Source: Massilia pinisoli (GTDB taxonomy: Bacteria > Pseudomonadota > Gammaproteobacteria > Burkholderiales > Burkholderiaceae_D). Taken from it: a stretch of DNA of 64,000 nucleotides. The notes under the pieces were generated by a model that was not told the origin of the DNA, ran no database searches, and saw only the letters and a list, made by a program, of their open reading frames with translations. Location: NCBI RefSeq assembly GCF_024753285.1, contig NZ_JANUGW010000011.1:62001-126000 (forward strand). The letters run 5' to 3'. Positions 9,408 to 19,523 of the stretch are shown piece by piece (the first letter of the stretch is position 1; the number at the start of each line of letters is the position of its first letter). A program made the position numbers and the translations under genes.

Positions 9408-10295
9408 TCAGCCGCCGAACGGGACTTCCTGCACGCCGCGCACGCCCGGGCGCACGAGCAGCACGGCCCCCGCGAGCGCATCGTCTTCCCGGCCCGGCTG
9501 CACGATCGAGGTGACGAGCAGGGTATCCAGATCGGGCCCGCCGAAGCAGGGCATCGACGGTTTGGCGACCGGCAGCGCGAGTTCGCGGTCCAGCTTCCCG
9601 GCCGGCGTGAAGCGCAGCAGGCTGGATCCGTCGTTGCCCGCGACCCAGTAGCAGCCGTCGCTGTCCATCGTCGCGCCGTCCGGGCGGCCCGCGTACACGG
9701 CCATGTCGACGAACAGGCGGCGGTCGCGCGGCACGCCCGTGTCGACGTCGTAGTCGAACGCCCAGACGCGGCGGCGCGTCGGGTGCGAATCGGACAGGTA
9801 CATCGTGCGCCCATCGGGCGACCACGCGAGGCCGTTCTGCGTGACGAGACCGGTGACGACCGGCGCCGACAGACCCTGCGCGTCGTAGCAGTACAGGCAT
9901 CCAACCGGCAGCGCGGCGGCCATGTCCATCCACATCGTGCCGCTCCAGAAGCGGCCCTGGCGGTCCGTGCGGCCGTCGTTGAAGCGCATGCCCGGCGCCA
10001 GCTCGGCCGGCGCGGCCAGGCGTTCGGCGCGTACGCTCCCGTCGGCGCCCAGGTCGACGGCGAAGATGCCCGTCTCCATGCCGGCGATCAGCCCGCCGTC
10101 CGCGCGCGGCGCGATGCACGCGACCATCTCTTCCGCCGTCCAGTGCCGCGCGGCGCCCGTCGCGTGGTCGAGGCGCCAGATGCGCCGCGCGGGGATGTCG
10201 ACCCAGTACCACGCCAGTTCGCCCGCGTGCCACACGGGGCTTTCGCCCACGGCGCAGGCGACACCGGGCACCCGTTCCACGCTGGCCTCAAGCAT
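9408..10295 (-). CDS. SMP-30/gluconolactonase-family lactonase
   Basis: Six-bladed propeller metal-dependent lactonase of 295 residues. Family signs are GESPVWHAGELAWYWVDI near the N-terminus (the metal-binding Glu), NDGRTDRQGRFWSGTM, QNGLAWSPDGRTMYLSDS and PDGATMDSDGCYWVAG, which contain the Asn/Asp ligands. It is cytoplasmic, with no signal peptide. The gene is last in the minus-strand order kdgD, semialdehyde dehydrogenase, MFS, lactonase, and its start overlaps the MFS gene by eight bases. In that setting it probably opens the aldarolactone made by uronate dehydrogenase; this substrate is inference, since the family also hydrolyses gluconolactone and other sugar lactones. Confidence 0.88.
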   Translation of the reverse strand: MLEASVERVPGVACAVGESPVWHAGELAWYWVDIPARRIWRLDHATGAARHWTAEEMVACIAPRADGGLIAGMETGIFAVDLGADGSVRAERLAAPAELAPGMRFNDGRTDRQGRFWSGTMWMDMAAALPVGCLYCYDAQGLSAPVVTGLVTQNGLAWSPDGRTMYLSDSHPTRRRVWAFDYDVDTGVPRDRRLFVDMAVYAGRPDGATMDSDGCYWVAGNDGSSLLRFTPAGKLDRELALPVAKPSMPCFGGPDLDTLLVTSIVQPGREDDALAGAVLLVRPGVRGVQEVPFGG

Positions 10296-11697
10296 GCGCC
10301 AGCTCCTCCGGCAGATGGGCCGTCGCCTGCGTGGGGACGAGCGCCTTCATGATGCCCCAGGCGAGCAGGTAGGCGAGGGCGCAGAACGCGAACATGATCA
10401 TGTAGCCCGTCTGGATCTGGCCTTGGGCGCCGTAGTAGTCGAACAGCCGGCCGCCGATTTTCGTGACGAGCACGCCGCCGATGCCGCCCGCGAGGCCGCC
10501 GATGCCGACGACGGAGGCGACGCAGTGGCGCGGGAACAGGTCGGACGTGATCGTCAGCAGGTTGCACGACCACGCCTGGTGCGCGGAGGCGCCGATGCCG
10601 ATCAGGATCACGGGCACCCAGAAGCCGAGGTGGCCCAGCGGCTGCGCGAGCAGCACGACGAGCGGGAAGAATGCGATCAGCAGCATGGCCTTCATGCGGC
10701 TGTCGTACGGCGCGCTGCCCGCGCGCATGAAGCGCGACGGCAGCGCACCGCCGCCGATGCTGCCCACCATCGTCATGCTGTACAGGACGGCCAGCGGCAG
10801 CACCAGATCGGACGTCGCCATGCCGTATTTGTCGGTCAGGTATTTCGGCAGCCAGAACAGGAAGAACCACCAGACGCCGTCCGTCAGGAATTTACCGACG
10901 ACGAAGGCCCACGTCTGGCGCAGGCCCAGCAAGGTGCGCCAGCCGGGCGCCGGACCGGTCGCGGCGACGGGCGCGGCACCTGCATCGTCGCTGCGGATGT
11001 ACGCCAGTTCGGCGGACGACAGCCGGCGCTGCCGGGCCGGCTCGTCGAACAGGAAGGCCCAGAACACGACCCACAGGAAGCCGATGGCGCCGATCCAGAT
11101 GAACGCGGCCTGCCAGCCCCAGATCGCCGCAAGGATCGGCACCGTCAGCGGTGCCAGGATCGCGCCGATGTTGGCACCGGAATTGAAGATGCCGGTCGCG
11201 AACGAGCGCTCCGATTTCGGAAAATACTCGGCCGTCGCGCGGATCGCGGCCGGGAAGTTGCCCGCTTCGCCGATCGCGAGGATCGTGCGGGCGACGATGA
11301 AGCCGACGACGGACGCCGGCACCGCAAGGCCCAGCAGCGCCTTCACGCCGGCGCCCAGTTCGATCGAATAGGCGTGAGCGACGGCGCCGCCCGACCACAC
11401 GACGATGGCAAGCAGGTACGCCGTCTTGGTGCCCAGGCGGTCGACGATGCGGCCGGCGAACAGCAGGGCGATCGCGTACACGAACTGGAACGCGGCGGCG
11501 ATGTTCGCGTAGTCCGTGTTCGACCAGCCGAATTCCTTCGACAGCGACGGCGCCAGCAGGCTCAGGACCTGGCGGTCGAGGTAGTTGACGGTCGTGGCGA
11601 AGAACAGCAGGGCGCAGATGGTCCACCGGTAGTTGCCGCCGGCGGGACGGATGGCGGGGCTGGCGACGGAGGTGTCGCCCGTGCGGTTGCGTGTCAT
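10288..11697 (-). CDS. MFS transporter, hexuronate/aldarate type (anion:cation symporter)
   Basis: Inner-membrane secondary transporter of 469 residues with about 12 hydrophobic segments. ATTVNYLDRQVLSLLAPSL in the first helix and the early FAGRIVDRLGTKTAYL loop motif are characteristic of the ACS/ExuT-GudP branch, which imports hexuronates, glucarate and galactarate. Between kdgD/semialdehyde dehydrogenase and a lactonase, it most likely imports galacturonate or the corresponding aldarate. The C-terminus is followed immediately by the overlapping lactonase start, indicating co-translation. A 114-base gap with a hairpin separates it from the upstream dehydrogenase. Confidence 0.88.
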   Translation of the reverse strand: MTRNRTGDTSVASPAIRPAGGNYRWTICALLFFATTVNYLDRQVLSLLAPSLSKEFGWSNTDYANIAAAFQFVYAIALLFAGRIVDRLGTKTAYLLAIVVWSGGAVAHAYSIELGAGVKALLGLAVPASVVGFIVARTILAIGEAGNFPAAIRATAEYFPKSERSFATGIFNSGANIGAILAPLTVPILAAIWGWQAAFIWIGAIGFLWVVFWAFLFDEPARQRRLSSAELAYIRSDDAGAAPVAATGPAPGWRTLLGLRQTWAFVVGKFLTDGVWWFFLFWLPKYLTDKYGMATSDLVLPLAVLYSMTMVGSIGGGALPSRFMRAGSAPYDSRMKAMLLIAFFPLVVLLAQPLGHLGFWVPVILIGIGASAHQAWSCNLLTITSDLFPRHCVASVVGIGGLAGGIGGVLVTKIGGRLFDYYGAQGQIQTGYMIMFAFCALAYLLAWGIMKALVPTQATAHLPEELAHA

Positions 11698-11730
11698 GGT
11701 CAGGCCTTGGTTTGATTATGCTGACGTGTG

Positions 11731-11752
11731 CGGCCGATGTCTCCCTCGGCCG
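11731..11752. repeat. Stem-loop between dehydrogenase and MFS genes
   Basis: CGGCCGA (11731-11737) and TCGGCCG (11746-11752) form a perfect 7-bp stem with an eight-base loop. It lies inside an otherwise continuous minus-strand operon and may tune the relative levels of the flanking genes. Confidence 0.45.
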
Positions 11753-11811
11753 TTGCGGGTGGCGGGCACATCGTACCAGCCACCCGATACCGCGATGCGT
11801 CTACATCGTGA

Positions 11812-13392
11812 TTATTTCGCGACGCGCAGTTCGCCGTCCACCAGACGCGCGAGGTGGAGCGGGTTGTCGTCGCGCAGCGCGTCCGGCAGCAGGTCGGCCG
11901 GCACGTCCTGGTAGCACACGGGGCGCAGGAAGCGGTCGATGGCGGTGGCGCCGACGGACGTCGTGCGGCTGTCCGACGTGGCCGGGAACGGACCGCCGTG
12001 CACCATCGCGTGGCTCACTTCGACGCCGGTCGGGAAACCGTTGAACAGCACGCGGCCGGCCTTGCGTTCCAACGTGGGCAGCAAGCCGGCCGCCAGTTCG
12101 CGATCGGCGCCGGTGGCGTGCACGGTGGCCGTCAACTGGCCTTCCAGGTGGTGCGCCACCGCGAGCATCTCGGCCTCGTCGCGGCACGCAACGAGCAGCG
12201 ATGCCGGGCCGAAGATTTCCTCATCGAGCGCGGGGCTCGCGAGATACGTGGCGGCGTCGCAGGCGTACAGCGCGGCCTGCGCGGCGCAGCCCGCGCCCTC
12301 GCTGCCGCCTTGCGCGACGAGCGCGACACCGTCGATGCCGGTGCGGCGGCCGACGGCGTCGACATAGGCCTTGTGGATGCCGGCCGTGAGCATCGTGCCC
12401 GCGCCTTTCGCGCCCATTGCTTCGGCGGCCGCGGCGCGGAACGCGTCGAGGTCGGGGCCGGCCAGGCCGATCACGAGGCCCGGGTTCGTGCAGAACTGGC
12501 CCACGCCCAGGGTGAGCGAATCGACGAAGCCCTGCGCCAGCTTGGCGCCGCCGGCGGCGAGGGCGCCCGGCAGCAGGAACACGGGGTTAATGCTGCTCAT
12601 CTCCGCGTAGACGGGAATCGGCTGCTTGCGCGCGCTCGCCGTGTGCACGAGGGCGAGGCCGCCCTGGCGCGAGCCCGTGAAGCCGACGGCCTGGATGGCG
12701 GGGTGGGCGACCAGCGCCTGGCCGGCCACGCGGCCTTCGCCGATCAGCAGCGAGAACACGCCGTCCGGCATGCCACAGTCCTCGGCGGCCTGGCGCACCG
12801 CCTTGCCGACCAGTTCGGACGTGCCGAGGTGGGCACTGTGCGCCTTCACGACGACGGGACAGCCGGCGGCCAGCGCCGATGCCGTGTCGCCGCCGGCGAC
12901 GGAGAACGCGAGCGGGAAGTTCGACGCGCCGAACACGGCGACGGGGCCCAGCGGGATCTTGCGCATGCGCAGGTCGGCACGGGGCGGCGTGCGCTGGGGC
13001 AGGGCGGAGTCCAGCGTGGCATCGAGGAAGTGCCCGTCGCGCACGACCTTCGCGAACAGACGCAGCTGGTTGCACGTGCGCGCGCGTTCGCCCTCGAGGC
13101 GCGCAAGCGGGAGGCCCGATTCGGCCGAGGCGCGTTCGATCAGGGCCGGACCGATGTCCATGATGCGGTCGGCGATGGTTTCCAAAAAGCGCGCGCGCTG
13201 CTCCAGCGGCAGGTTACGGTACGTGTCGAACGCGTCTTCCGCCAGCGCGCATGCGCTCGCGACGTCGTCTGCCGTCGCGAGGCCGAATGCCGGCTCCATC
13301 TCCGCGCGGGTGGCCGGGTTGAAGGCACGCGTGGTGCCGGCGCTGCCGCGCACGACGCGGCGGCCGATGATCATCTCGCCTTGGATCGTCAT
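11812..13392 (-). CDS. 2-oxoglutarate semialdehyde (2,5-dioxovalerate) dehydrogenase
   Basis: Cytoplasmic NAD(P)-dependent aldehyde dehydrogenase that oxidises 2-oxoglutarate semialdehyde to 2-oxoglutarate, the last step of oxidative uronate degradation. The 526 residues carry the catalytic Glu in VYAEMSS (E264) and nucleophilic Cys in GQFCTNPG (C301), with the cofactor region [35 protein letters not shown]. The N-terminus [10 protein letters not shown] matches the usual family start. AAGGAGAAC precedes this ATG at six bases. An alternative ATG at 13416 overlaps the kdgD stop as ATGA and would add eight residues. Adjacency to kdgD, whose product it consumes, makes the substrate assignment strong. 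Confidence 0.92.
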   Translation of the reverse strand: MTIQGEMIIGRRVVRGSAGTTRAFNPATRAEMEPAFGLATADDVASACALAEDAFDTYRNLPLEQRARFLETIADRIMDIGPALIERASAESGLPLARLEGERARTCNQLRLFAKVVRDGHFLDATLDSALPQRTPPRADLRMRKIPLGPVAVFGASNFPLAFSVAGGDTASALAAGCPVVVKAHSAHLGTSELVGKAVRQAAEDCGMPDGVFSLLIGEGRVAGQALVAHPAIQAVGFTGSRQGGLALVHTASARKQPIPVYAEMSSINPVFLLPGALAAGGAKLAQGFVDSLTLGVGQFCTNPGLVIGLAGPDLDAFRAAAAEAMGAKGAGTMLTAGIHKAYVDAVGRRTGIDGVALVAQGGSEGAGCAAQAALYACDAATYLASPALDEEIFGPASLLVACRDEAEMLAVAHHLEGQLTATVHATGADRELAAGLLPTLERKAGRVLFNGFPTGVEVSHAMVHGGPFPATSDSRTTSVGATAIDRFLRPVCYQDVPADLLPDALRDDNPLHLARLVDGELRVAK

Positions 13393-13412
13393 TTGTTCGT
13401 TCTCCTTCGATG

Positions 13413-14324
13413 TCATTGCGGGCCTTGGGCCACGATCAGCTTGTGCAGCATGTCGCATTCTTCGTCCGTCAGGTCCGTCAGCGGTGCTCGCACGGGGCCG
13501 CCATCGTGGCCGACGAGGCGGGCGCCCGCCTTCACGATCGACACGGCATAACCGGCCTTGCGGTTGCGGATCGCCAGGTACGGGAGGAAGAATTCGTCCA
13601 GCAGGCGGTTCGTCGTCGCGTAATCGTCCTTCGCGATCGCGCGATAGAAGTCCATCGCGAGCTTCGGCATGAAGTTGAAGACGGCGGACGAATACACCGG
13701 CACGCCCAGCGCCTTGTACGCGGCGGCATACACTTCCGCTGTCGGCAGGCCGCCCAGATAGCTGAAGCGGTCGCCCATGCGGCGCCAGATCGAGACCATC
13801 AGCTCGATGTCGCCGATGCCGTCCTTGAAGCCGATCAGGTTGGGGCAGCGGTCGGCCAGCTTTTCCAGCGACTCCGGCGTCAGGCGGCATTGCGCGCGGT
13901 TGTACACGACGACGCCGATGTTCACCGATTTGCAGACTTGCTCGACGTGCGCGACGAGGCCGTCCTGGCTCGCTTCGGTGAGATAATGCGGCAGCAGCAG
14001 CACGCCCTTGGCGCCGAGGCGCTCCGCTTCCTGCGCGAACGCGATGGCGCTGCGCGTGGGGCCGCCGGCGCCGGCGAGGATCGGCACCTTGCCGGCGCAC
14101 GTGTCGACCGCCGTCTTGATCACTTGCGAATACTCGTCGTGCGTGAGCGAGAAGAACTCGCCGGTGCCGCCGGCCGCGAACAGGGCGGTCGCGCCGTACG
14201 GGGCGAGCCATTCGAGGCGCTCGACATACGTGCCGGGACGGAAGTTACCTTCGGCGTCGAAGTCGGTGATGGGGAAGGACAGCAGGCCCGAGGACATGAC
14301 CTGTTTGAGTTCTTGCGGATTCAT
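13413..14324 (-). CDS. kdgD: 5-dehydro-4-deoxyglucarate dehydratase
   Basis: Dehydrates and decarboxylates 5-keto-4-deoxyglucarate to 2-oxoglutarate semialdehyde, a cytoplasmic step in glucarate/galactarate breakdown. At 303 residues it has the usual length of this DapA-superfamily TIM-barrel enzyme. Visible are [12 protein letters not shown], the catalytic tyrosine in YNRAQ (Y141) and the Schiff-base lysine in GFKDGIGD (K167). GGAG lies five bases before the ATG. It is the first gene of the minus-strand operon that continues with semialdehyde dehydrogenase, MFS transporter and lactonase. A near-match to the FCD-GntR operator lies 41-52 bases upstream of its start, and the opposite strand carries a divergent TonB receptor. 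Confidence 0.95.
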   Translation of the reverse strand: MNPQELKQVMSSGLLSFPITDFDAEGNFRPGTYVERLEWLAPYGATALFAAGGTGEFFSLTHDEYSQVIKTAVDTCAGKVPILAGAGGPTRSAIAFAQEAERLGAKGVLLLPHYLTEASQDGLVAHVEQVCKSVNIGVVVYNRAQCRLTPESLEKLADRCPNLIGFKDGIGDIELMVSIWRRMGDRFSYLGGLPTAEVYAAAYKALGVPVYSSAVFNFMPKLAMDFYRAIAKDDYATTNRLLDEFFLPYLAIRNRKAGYAVSIVKAGARLVGHDGGPVRAPLTDLTDEECDMLHKLIVAQGPQ

Positions 14325-14364
14325 TCGCGCTCCAGGAAAGATGCAAAAAGATGGTTCGTCTACA

Positions 14365-14376
14365 ATTGTCAGTCAT
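14365..14376 (-). promoter_or_regulatory. Candidate FCD-GntR operator upstream of kdgD
   Basis: The minus strand reads ATGACTGACAAT, matching 9 of 12 bases of TTGTCTGACAAG found at the promoter of the FCD-GntR gene (20327-20338). The right half TGACAA is intact, and the left differs at one core base. This fits control of the uronate operon by the regulator encoded at 19524-20273. Confidence 0.4.
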
Positions 14377-14521
14377 CGTACAAGTGGCCCGGGAAAACCG
14401 CAAGAAGAAAATCTTACCCCGGCCGCGCCCGCGCCACTGATGCCGAATCGGATATCGACGGCGCGAAAAAAATGATTGGACAGGGTATTTACCAATTCGT
14501 AGGAAATGCGCTACTCTGCGA

Positions 14522-14548
14522 TGATAGCGGTAACAGGTAGCGTTACCA
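14522..14548. promoter_or_regulatory. Tandem LacI-type boxes upstream of the TBDR
   Basis: TGATAGCGGTAACA (14522-14535) and AGGTAGCGTTACCA (14535-14548) abut, sharing one base. Each is a 14-base imperfect palindrome centred on CG. Both fit the TGGTAGCGCTACCA-like pattern seen at 124-136 and 45090. They lie about 20 bases downstream of a promoter-like element, so a bound repressor would block transcription of the receptor gene. Confidence 0.55.
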
Positions 14549-14679
14549 TCGCTATGGACGCCAGGCAACACGGCACAGCAGCAGAGGCAGCGATCCGGGA
14601 CGAGGCGGGGCGACAACCGCCGGTCCCGGCATCGCGGTCCGCCACGCGGACCCAACACCATCACAAGAACGGAGACGAT

Positions 14680-17619
14680 ATGCCAACGCAGTTTCGCAAG
14701 ACCCTGATCCATCTCGCCGTCGCCGGCGCCTGTGGCGCGCTCGCGCTGCCGGGGCACGCGCAGGACACGCAACCGGACCCCGTGCCCGGCGCCGCGCCGG
14801 CCGCGCCCGCACCCGCGCAGGCCGCCAACGACGGCGTGAATACCGTCGTCGTATCCGGCTCGCGCATCGCCGCGCGCGGCTTCAGCCAGCCGACGCCGAC
14901 GACGACATTGACGGCGGACGACCTGGCGAAGGCCGCCAAGCCGAACCTGTTCGAGACCCTCACGGAACTGCCGGCACTGCAGGGCAGCACGGGTCGCACG
15001 ACGTTCACGTACAGCACGTCGAGCGGCGTGCAGGGCCTGTCGTCGCTGTCGCTGCGCGGCCTCGGCACGATCCGCACCTTGACGCTGCTCGATGGCCAGC
15101 GCGTCGTCGGCGCCAACGTCACCGGTGTCACGGACGTGAGCCAATTCCCGCAACTGCTCGTCAAGCGGGTGGACGTCGTGACGGGCGGCGCGTCCGCATC
15201 GTACGGGTCGGACGCGGTGGGCGGCGTCGTCAACTTCATCACGGACAAGAAGTTCGACGGCTTCAAGTTCAATGCCGAAGGCGGCATGACGACGTACCAC
15301 GACGACAAGAACGGCACGTTGCAGGCCGCCTGGGGCCGCGGTTTCATGAACGACCGGATGCACGTCGAGGTGAGCGGCGAATTCACGAAGGAAAACGGCA
15401 TCGATTCGCCGGGCTTCGGCGAAGTGGGCGCGAACGGCCGCACGTGGTACATGAACCCGGCGCTGCAGGAGTCGACGAAGGCGATGCAGGCCGCGGGCTC
15501 GCCCCGCTACAAGAGCATCCTGCATGCACAGCACGTGCAGTACGCGAAATATGGCCTCATCACGAACGGGCCGCTGAAAGGCACGGCGTTCGGCGCGGGC
15601 GGCACGCCGTTCCCGTTCCAGTACGGGACCGATTGCGTCGGCAACTTCTGCGTCGGCGGCGACCTGTCGGGCAGCGTGGGCGCCGGCACCAATCTCGCGA
15701 TGAACTTCAAGCGCCAGGTCGCGTACACGCGCGTGTCGTGGGACCTCGACGCCGACAACGAGATCTACGTGACCGGCAACTGGGCGCAGGTGAAATCCGT
15801 GTTCTCGCCGAACCCCGGCGCGGCCAAGCAGGCGAACCTCAACATCCGCTGCGACAACGCCTATCTGCCTGCATCCGTCGCGGCCGATTGTGCGTCCGGC
15901 TATCCGAGCGGCGTCATGCAGGTCGGCACGGCGAACGCGGAATTCCCCGCCAATATCACCGTGCACCCGACGCGCACGCAGCGCCGCTTCGTCGTGGGCG
16001 CGGACGGCCGCTTCGCCCTGTTCGGCAAGGACTGGTCGTACGACGCCTACGCGGAACATGGCGAGAACACGACCGTCATCCACGTGCAGGACATCACCTT
16101 GAACCGCCGCTACAACTACGCGATCGACGCCGTGCGCGACGCGAGCGGCAACATCGTCTGCCGCGATGCGGACGCGCGCGCGAACGGCTGCCAGCCCATC
16201 GACATCCTCGGCGCCGTGCCGATCAATATGGCCGGCTGGTCGTACATCGCGCCGCAGAACGGTCCGACGCAGCACACGGACTCGAGCCAGAACGTCGTCA
16301 GCGGGAACATCCACGGCGACGTGTTCGAAGGCTGGGCCGGCCCCGTCTCGATGGCGGCCGGTGCCGAATGGCGGCGCGAGGATTACTCGGTGTACGGCGA
16401 TCCGTACGGCGCCGGCGTCAGCCTGCAGTCGCGCTACGGCCCCAGCTACCCGCTCGACACCACGTTGTCGACGGGCGGCGACAACTGGTTCGCGGGGAAT
16501 TACCACAACGGCCGCGGCGCGTTCAACGTGAAGGAGGCCTATGTCGAATTCAACGTGCCTTTCCTGAAGTCCGCCACGTGGGGTGAGGCGAACCTGAACG
16601 TCGCCGACCGCCAGGAAAAATACAGCACGGCGGGCCATGCCAGCGCGTGGAAGATCGGCGCCACGTGGAAGACGCCGATCGACGGCCTGCGCCTGCGCGC
16701 CGTGAGCTCCAAGGACGTGCGCGCGCCGAACCTGTCCGAGCTGTTCGCCGCGATGACGGTCACGAACCAGGCCGTGAACAATGCGCAGGGCTCGTCGGTG
16801 CAGGTCCAGCAGCGCAACGTCGGCAACCCCGACCTGAAGCCGGAAGTCGCGCGCAACAACTCGTTCGGTATCGTGCTGAGCCAGCCGTCGTGGGCGCGCG
16901 GGTTCAATCTGGCCGTCGATTACTACGACATCAAGGTCAAGAACGTCATCAACTCGCTGGGCCCCCAGCAGGAAGTGGACCTGTGCTACGCCGGCTACCA
17001 GAACGTGTGCTCGGCCGTGTCGATCAACGGGCCGGCCGGCACGAACTATGTGCTGGCGCAGAGCTTCAACTTCGCGTCGCTGCACACGAAGGGCGTCGAC
17101 ATCGAGACCGCGTACCGCACGAACTTGCACGACTTCGGGCTGCCGGGCGCGTTCACGTTGCGCGGCATGGCCAGCCGCACGATCCACGCCCTGTCCGATC
17201 CGGGCCTGCCCGGCACGACGCCCAGCGAGGGCGCGGGCAATATGGCGGGCAGCACGCCGAAGTGGAAGGCGCTCGTGACGGAGACATGGGACAACGGCAA
17301 GTTGAGTCTCAGCCTGACGGAGCGCTGGGTCAGCGCGGGCGTGTTCAGCAACGAGTTCATCGAGTGCCAGACGAACTGCCCGCTGCCGACGGCCGCGCGT
17401 CCGACGATCTACGACAACCACTTGCCGGGCGCGACCTACGTCGACGTGGGCGCGACGTACCAGTTCGCGAAGGAGTCGACGTTGTACTTCAAGATCGACA
17501 ACCTCGCTGACCACGGCCCGGCGCTCGTCCCGCAGACGAACCTGAGCATCGGCGTCAACCCGGCGATCTATGACGTGATTGGCCGTACTTACCGGGCGGG
17601 GGTGCGCATGCGCTTCTGA
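14680..17619 (+). CDS. TonB-dependent receptor (outer membrane)
   Basis: Outer-membrane transporter of 979 residues. After a signal peptide ending in LPGHAQ, a Pro/Ala-rich linker (PDPVPGAAPAAPAPAQAAN) leads to the TonB-box-like VVVSGSRI and a plug domain (LFETLTELPALQGS, LRGLGTIRTLTLLDGQRV, SYGSDAVGGVVNFITDK). The barrel ends in YRAGVRMRF. The plug is of the classical siderophore/vitamin-receptor style, unlike the other three receptors here. GGAG five bases before ATG 14680 and the signal peptide decide the start; the open frame itself reaches back to 14506. Divergence from kdgD, LacI-type boxes and a nearby chemoreceptor suggest uptake of uronate-containing oligosaccharides, which is inference. 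Confidence 0.9.
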   Translation: MPTQFRKTLIHLAVAGACGALALPGHAQDTQPDPVPGAAPAAPAPAQAANDGVNTVVVSGSRIAARGFSQPTPTTTLTADDLAKAAKPNLFETLTELPALQGSTGRTTFTYSTSSGVQGLSSLSLRGLGTIRTLTLLDGQRVVGANVTGVTDVSQFPQLLVKRVDVVTGGASASYGSDAVGGVVNFITDKKFDGFKFNAEGGMTTYHDDKNGTLQAAWGRGFMNDRMHVEVSGEFTKENGIDSPGFGEVGANGRTWYMNPALQESTKAMQAAGSPRYKSILHAQHVQYAKYGLITNGPLKGTAFGAGGTPFPFQYGTDCVGNFCVGGDLSGSVGAGTNLAMNFKRQVAYTRVSWDLDADNEIYVTGNWAQVKSVFSPNPGAAKQANLNIRCDNAYLPASVAADCASGYPSGVMQVGTANAEFPANITVHPTRTQRRFVVGADGRFALFGKDWSYDAYAEHGENTTVIHVQDITLNRRYNYAIDAVRDASGNIVCRDADARANGCQPIDILGAVPINMAGWSYIAPQNGPTQHTDSSQNVVSGNIHGDVFEGWAGPVSMAAGAEWRREDYSVYGDPYGAGVSLQSRYGPSYPLDTTLSTGGDNWFAGNYHNGRGAFNVKEAYVEFNVPFLKSATWGEANLNVADRQEKYSTAGHASAWKIGATWKTPIDGLRLRAVSSKDVRAPNLSELFAAMTVTNQAVNNAQGSSVQVQQRNVGNPDLKPEVARNNSFGIVLSQPSWARGFNLAVDYYDIKVKNVINSLGPQQEVDLCYAGYQNVCSAVSINGPAGTNYVLAQSFNFASLHTKGVDIETAYRTNLHDFGLPGAFTLRGMASRTIHALSDPGLPGTTPSEGAGNMAGSTPKWKALVTETWDNGKLSLSLTERWVSAGVFSNEFIECQTNCPLPTAARPTIYDNHLPGATYVDVGATYQFAKESTLYFKIDNLADHGPALVPQTNLSIGVNPAIYDVIGRTYRAGVRMRF

Positions 17620-17665
17620 CAAGGAAGAGTCTCCTCCTCGATTCCAAATCGATAATGAATGTTGC

Positions 17666-17695
17666 GCATAAAAAACATAACGTCTGTTTTTATGC
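17666..17695. terminator. AT-rich inverted repeat after the TBDR
   Basis: GCATAAAAA (17666-17674) and TTTTTATGC (17687-17695) are perfect complements with a 12-base loop, 46 bases after the receptor stop and 61 before the chemoreceptor ATG. It could end the receptor transcript, since the right arm ends in a T-rich stretch, or bind a regulator of the next gene. Confidence 0.4.
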
Positions 17696-17756
17696 GGTCC
17701 GGCGGTTTTCCTCGGATAGATTTGGATAGATTGTAGTTGTCGAGGAGGAGACAACC

Positions 17757-19496
17757 ATGCGGCATCTTACGATCAAACAGACGTTCATCACCCTGCTGGC
17801 CCTGACCCTCGTCATGGCCGGCCTCATGCTGGTCGCGCTGCTGCGCGTCTCGTCCGCGCAAGGCCGCGCGACGGACGCGAGCAACGCGCGCTACCGTTCC
17901 TATCTGCTGGCGGACGAGCTGCGCCAGAGTTCCGACGACCTCACGCGGCTCGCCCGCACCTACGTCGTCACGGGCGACGCGCGCTACGAGCAGCAGTACC
18001 TGGACATCCTCGCCATCCGCAACGGCAGCAAACCGCGGCCGGACCACTACGAACGCATCTACTGGGACCTCGTGGCCGGCGGTGTGCCGGTGCCGCCGTC
18101 GAGTGGCGGGGCGGTCCCCCTGCAGCAGCTGATGCGCCAGGCGGGCTTCTCCGACCAGGAGTTCGCGAAGCTGAAGGAGGCGCAGAACGTGTCCGACGCC
18201 CTCGTCAAGACGGAGGTCATCGCCATGAATGCCGTGAAGGGCCTGTTCGACGACGGTCACGGCGGCTTCACGAAGAAGGCCGATCCGAATCCGGAATTCG
18301 CCCGCACGATCATGCACGACGCCGCGTACCATAAGAACAAGGCGCGCATCATGGTGCCGCTGAACGACTTCCTGCGCCTGCTGGACGAGCGCACCGGCAC
18401 GGCCGTGGAGGCATCCCACCAGGCCACGGCGACGGCGATGACGGCCGCCATCGCGCTGATGATCGTGTCGCTCGTGCTGACGACGACGGCGCTGTACATG
18501 GTGTACCGCTACATCATGCGCAACCTGAACAAGGCCGTCGAGGCGGCCGGGCGCATCGCGGAAGGCGACTTGTCGGGTGCGGTGACCGTCGAATTCGACG
18601 ACGAGGTCGGGCGGCTGATGGGCGCCATCGCCACCATCAACGGCAACCTGAACGACATGCTGGCGAAGATCCGCCTGAGCACGGAAAGCATGACGACGGC
18701 CACCGACGAAATCGCGACGGGCAATGCCGACCTGTCGGCACGCACGGAGGCGCAGGCCGGCTCGCTCGAGGAAAGCGCGAGCGCCATGGAAGCGCTGACG
18801 GACACCGTGAAGCGCAACGCCGCCAACGCGCAGAACGCCAACGAACTGGCGGCGCGCGCGTCGACCGTGGCCGGCAAGGGCGGCGACGTGATGGCGCAGG
18901 TCGTGTCGACGATGGGCCAGATCAAGGACGGCTCGGCGCGCATCAGCGACATCATCGGTGTGATCGACAGCATCGCGTTCCAGACGAATATCCTCGCGCT
19001 GAATGCGGCGGTGGAAGCGGCCCGCGCGGGCGAGCAGGGACGCGGCTTCGCCGTCGTGGCGCAGGAAGTGCGGGGCCTGGCCCAGCGCAGCGCGGCGGCG
19101 GCGCGCGAGATCAAGGTCCTGATCAACGACTCCGTGCAGAGCGTCGAGACGGGCAGCCGCCTCGTCGACACGGCGGGCGACACGATGGACGAGATCATGG
19201 GCGCCATCCGGCAGGTGTCCGGCATCCTTGGCGACATCGCCCGCGCCAGCGCGGAGCAGGGCAACGGCATTGCGGAAGTCAGCACGGCCGTGCACCAGAT
19301 GGATGGCATCACGCAGCAGAACGCGGCCCTCGTGGAGCAGGCCGCGGCGGCGGCCGAGAGCCTGAAGGAACAGGCGCAGGCGCTGCTGCAGGCCGTCGGC
19401 ATCTTCACTTTGGAGCAGGGCGAGACGCCCCGTGTGCCTGCGCGCCCCGCGCTTGTGGCAGGCCGGCCCGCATTGAAGCTCGTGCGGTCCGCGTAA
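17757..19496 (+). CDS. Methyl-accepting chemotaxis protein
   Basis: Inner-membrane chemoreceptor of 579 residues that signals to CheA/CheW. It has a first transmembrane helix at about 8-30, a periplasmic ligand region of about 190 residues, a second helix near 227-252, a HAMP domain (about 253-305, with [12 protein letters not shown]) and a long cytoplasmic coiled coil. The conserved hairpin tip [34 protein letters not shown] lies near 400-440. Gln/Glu-rich flanks provide methylation sites. GAGGAGGAG precedes the ATG. Its place between the uronate receptor gene and the uronate regulator/dehydrogenase suggests taxis toward pectin products, but the ligand domain gave no recognisable specificity. 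Confidence 0.93.
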   Translation: MRHLTIKQTFITLLALTLVMAGLMLVALLRVSSAQGRATDASNARYRSYLLADELRQSSDDLTRLARTYVVTGDARYEQQYLDILAIRNGSKPRPDHYERIYWDLVAGGVPVPPSSGGAVPLQQLMRQAGFSDQEFAKLKEAQNVSDALVKTEVIAMNAVKGLFDDGHGGFTKKADPNPEFARTIMHDAAYHKNKARIMVPLNDFLRLLDERTGTAVEASHQATATAMTAAIALMIVSLVLTTTALYMVYRYIMRNLNKAVEAAGRIAEGDLSGAVTVEFDDEVGRLMGAIATINGNLNDMLAKIRLSTESMTTATDEIATGNADLSARTEAQAGSLEESASAMEALTDTVKRNAANAQNANELAARASTVAGKGGDVMAQVVSTMGQIKDGSARISDIIGVIDSIAFQTNILALNAAVEAARAGEQGRGFAVVAQEVRGLAQRSAAAAREIKVLINDSVQSVETGSRLVDTAGDTMDEIMGAIRQVSGILGDIARASAEQGNGIAEVSTAVHQMDGITQQNAALVEQAAAAAESLKEQAQALLQAVGIFTLEQGETPRVPARPALVAGRPALKLVRSA

Positions 19497-19523
19497 CCCC
19501 GATCCGGCTGACGTGCCGCGGGG

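Larger units (their letters stand above)
14325..14679. other. Divergent control region between kdgD and a TBDR
   Basis: About 355 bases without a supported gene. It holds a GntR-like site close to kdgD (14365-14376), a promoter-like pair (TTGGAC at 14476, TAGGAA at 14500) reading toward the receptor, and two abutting LacI-type boxes (14522-14548) just downstream of it. An in-frame upstream extension of the receptor frame through 14506 lacks a ribosome site and would displace the signal peptide. Confidence 0.6.

Noticed and set aside
17713..17731. GGATAGATT direct repeat before the chemoreceptor as a sigma28 promoter
   Set aside because: No TAAA -35 at the right distance and a poor match to GCCGATAA; the repeat is noted but not called a promoter.
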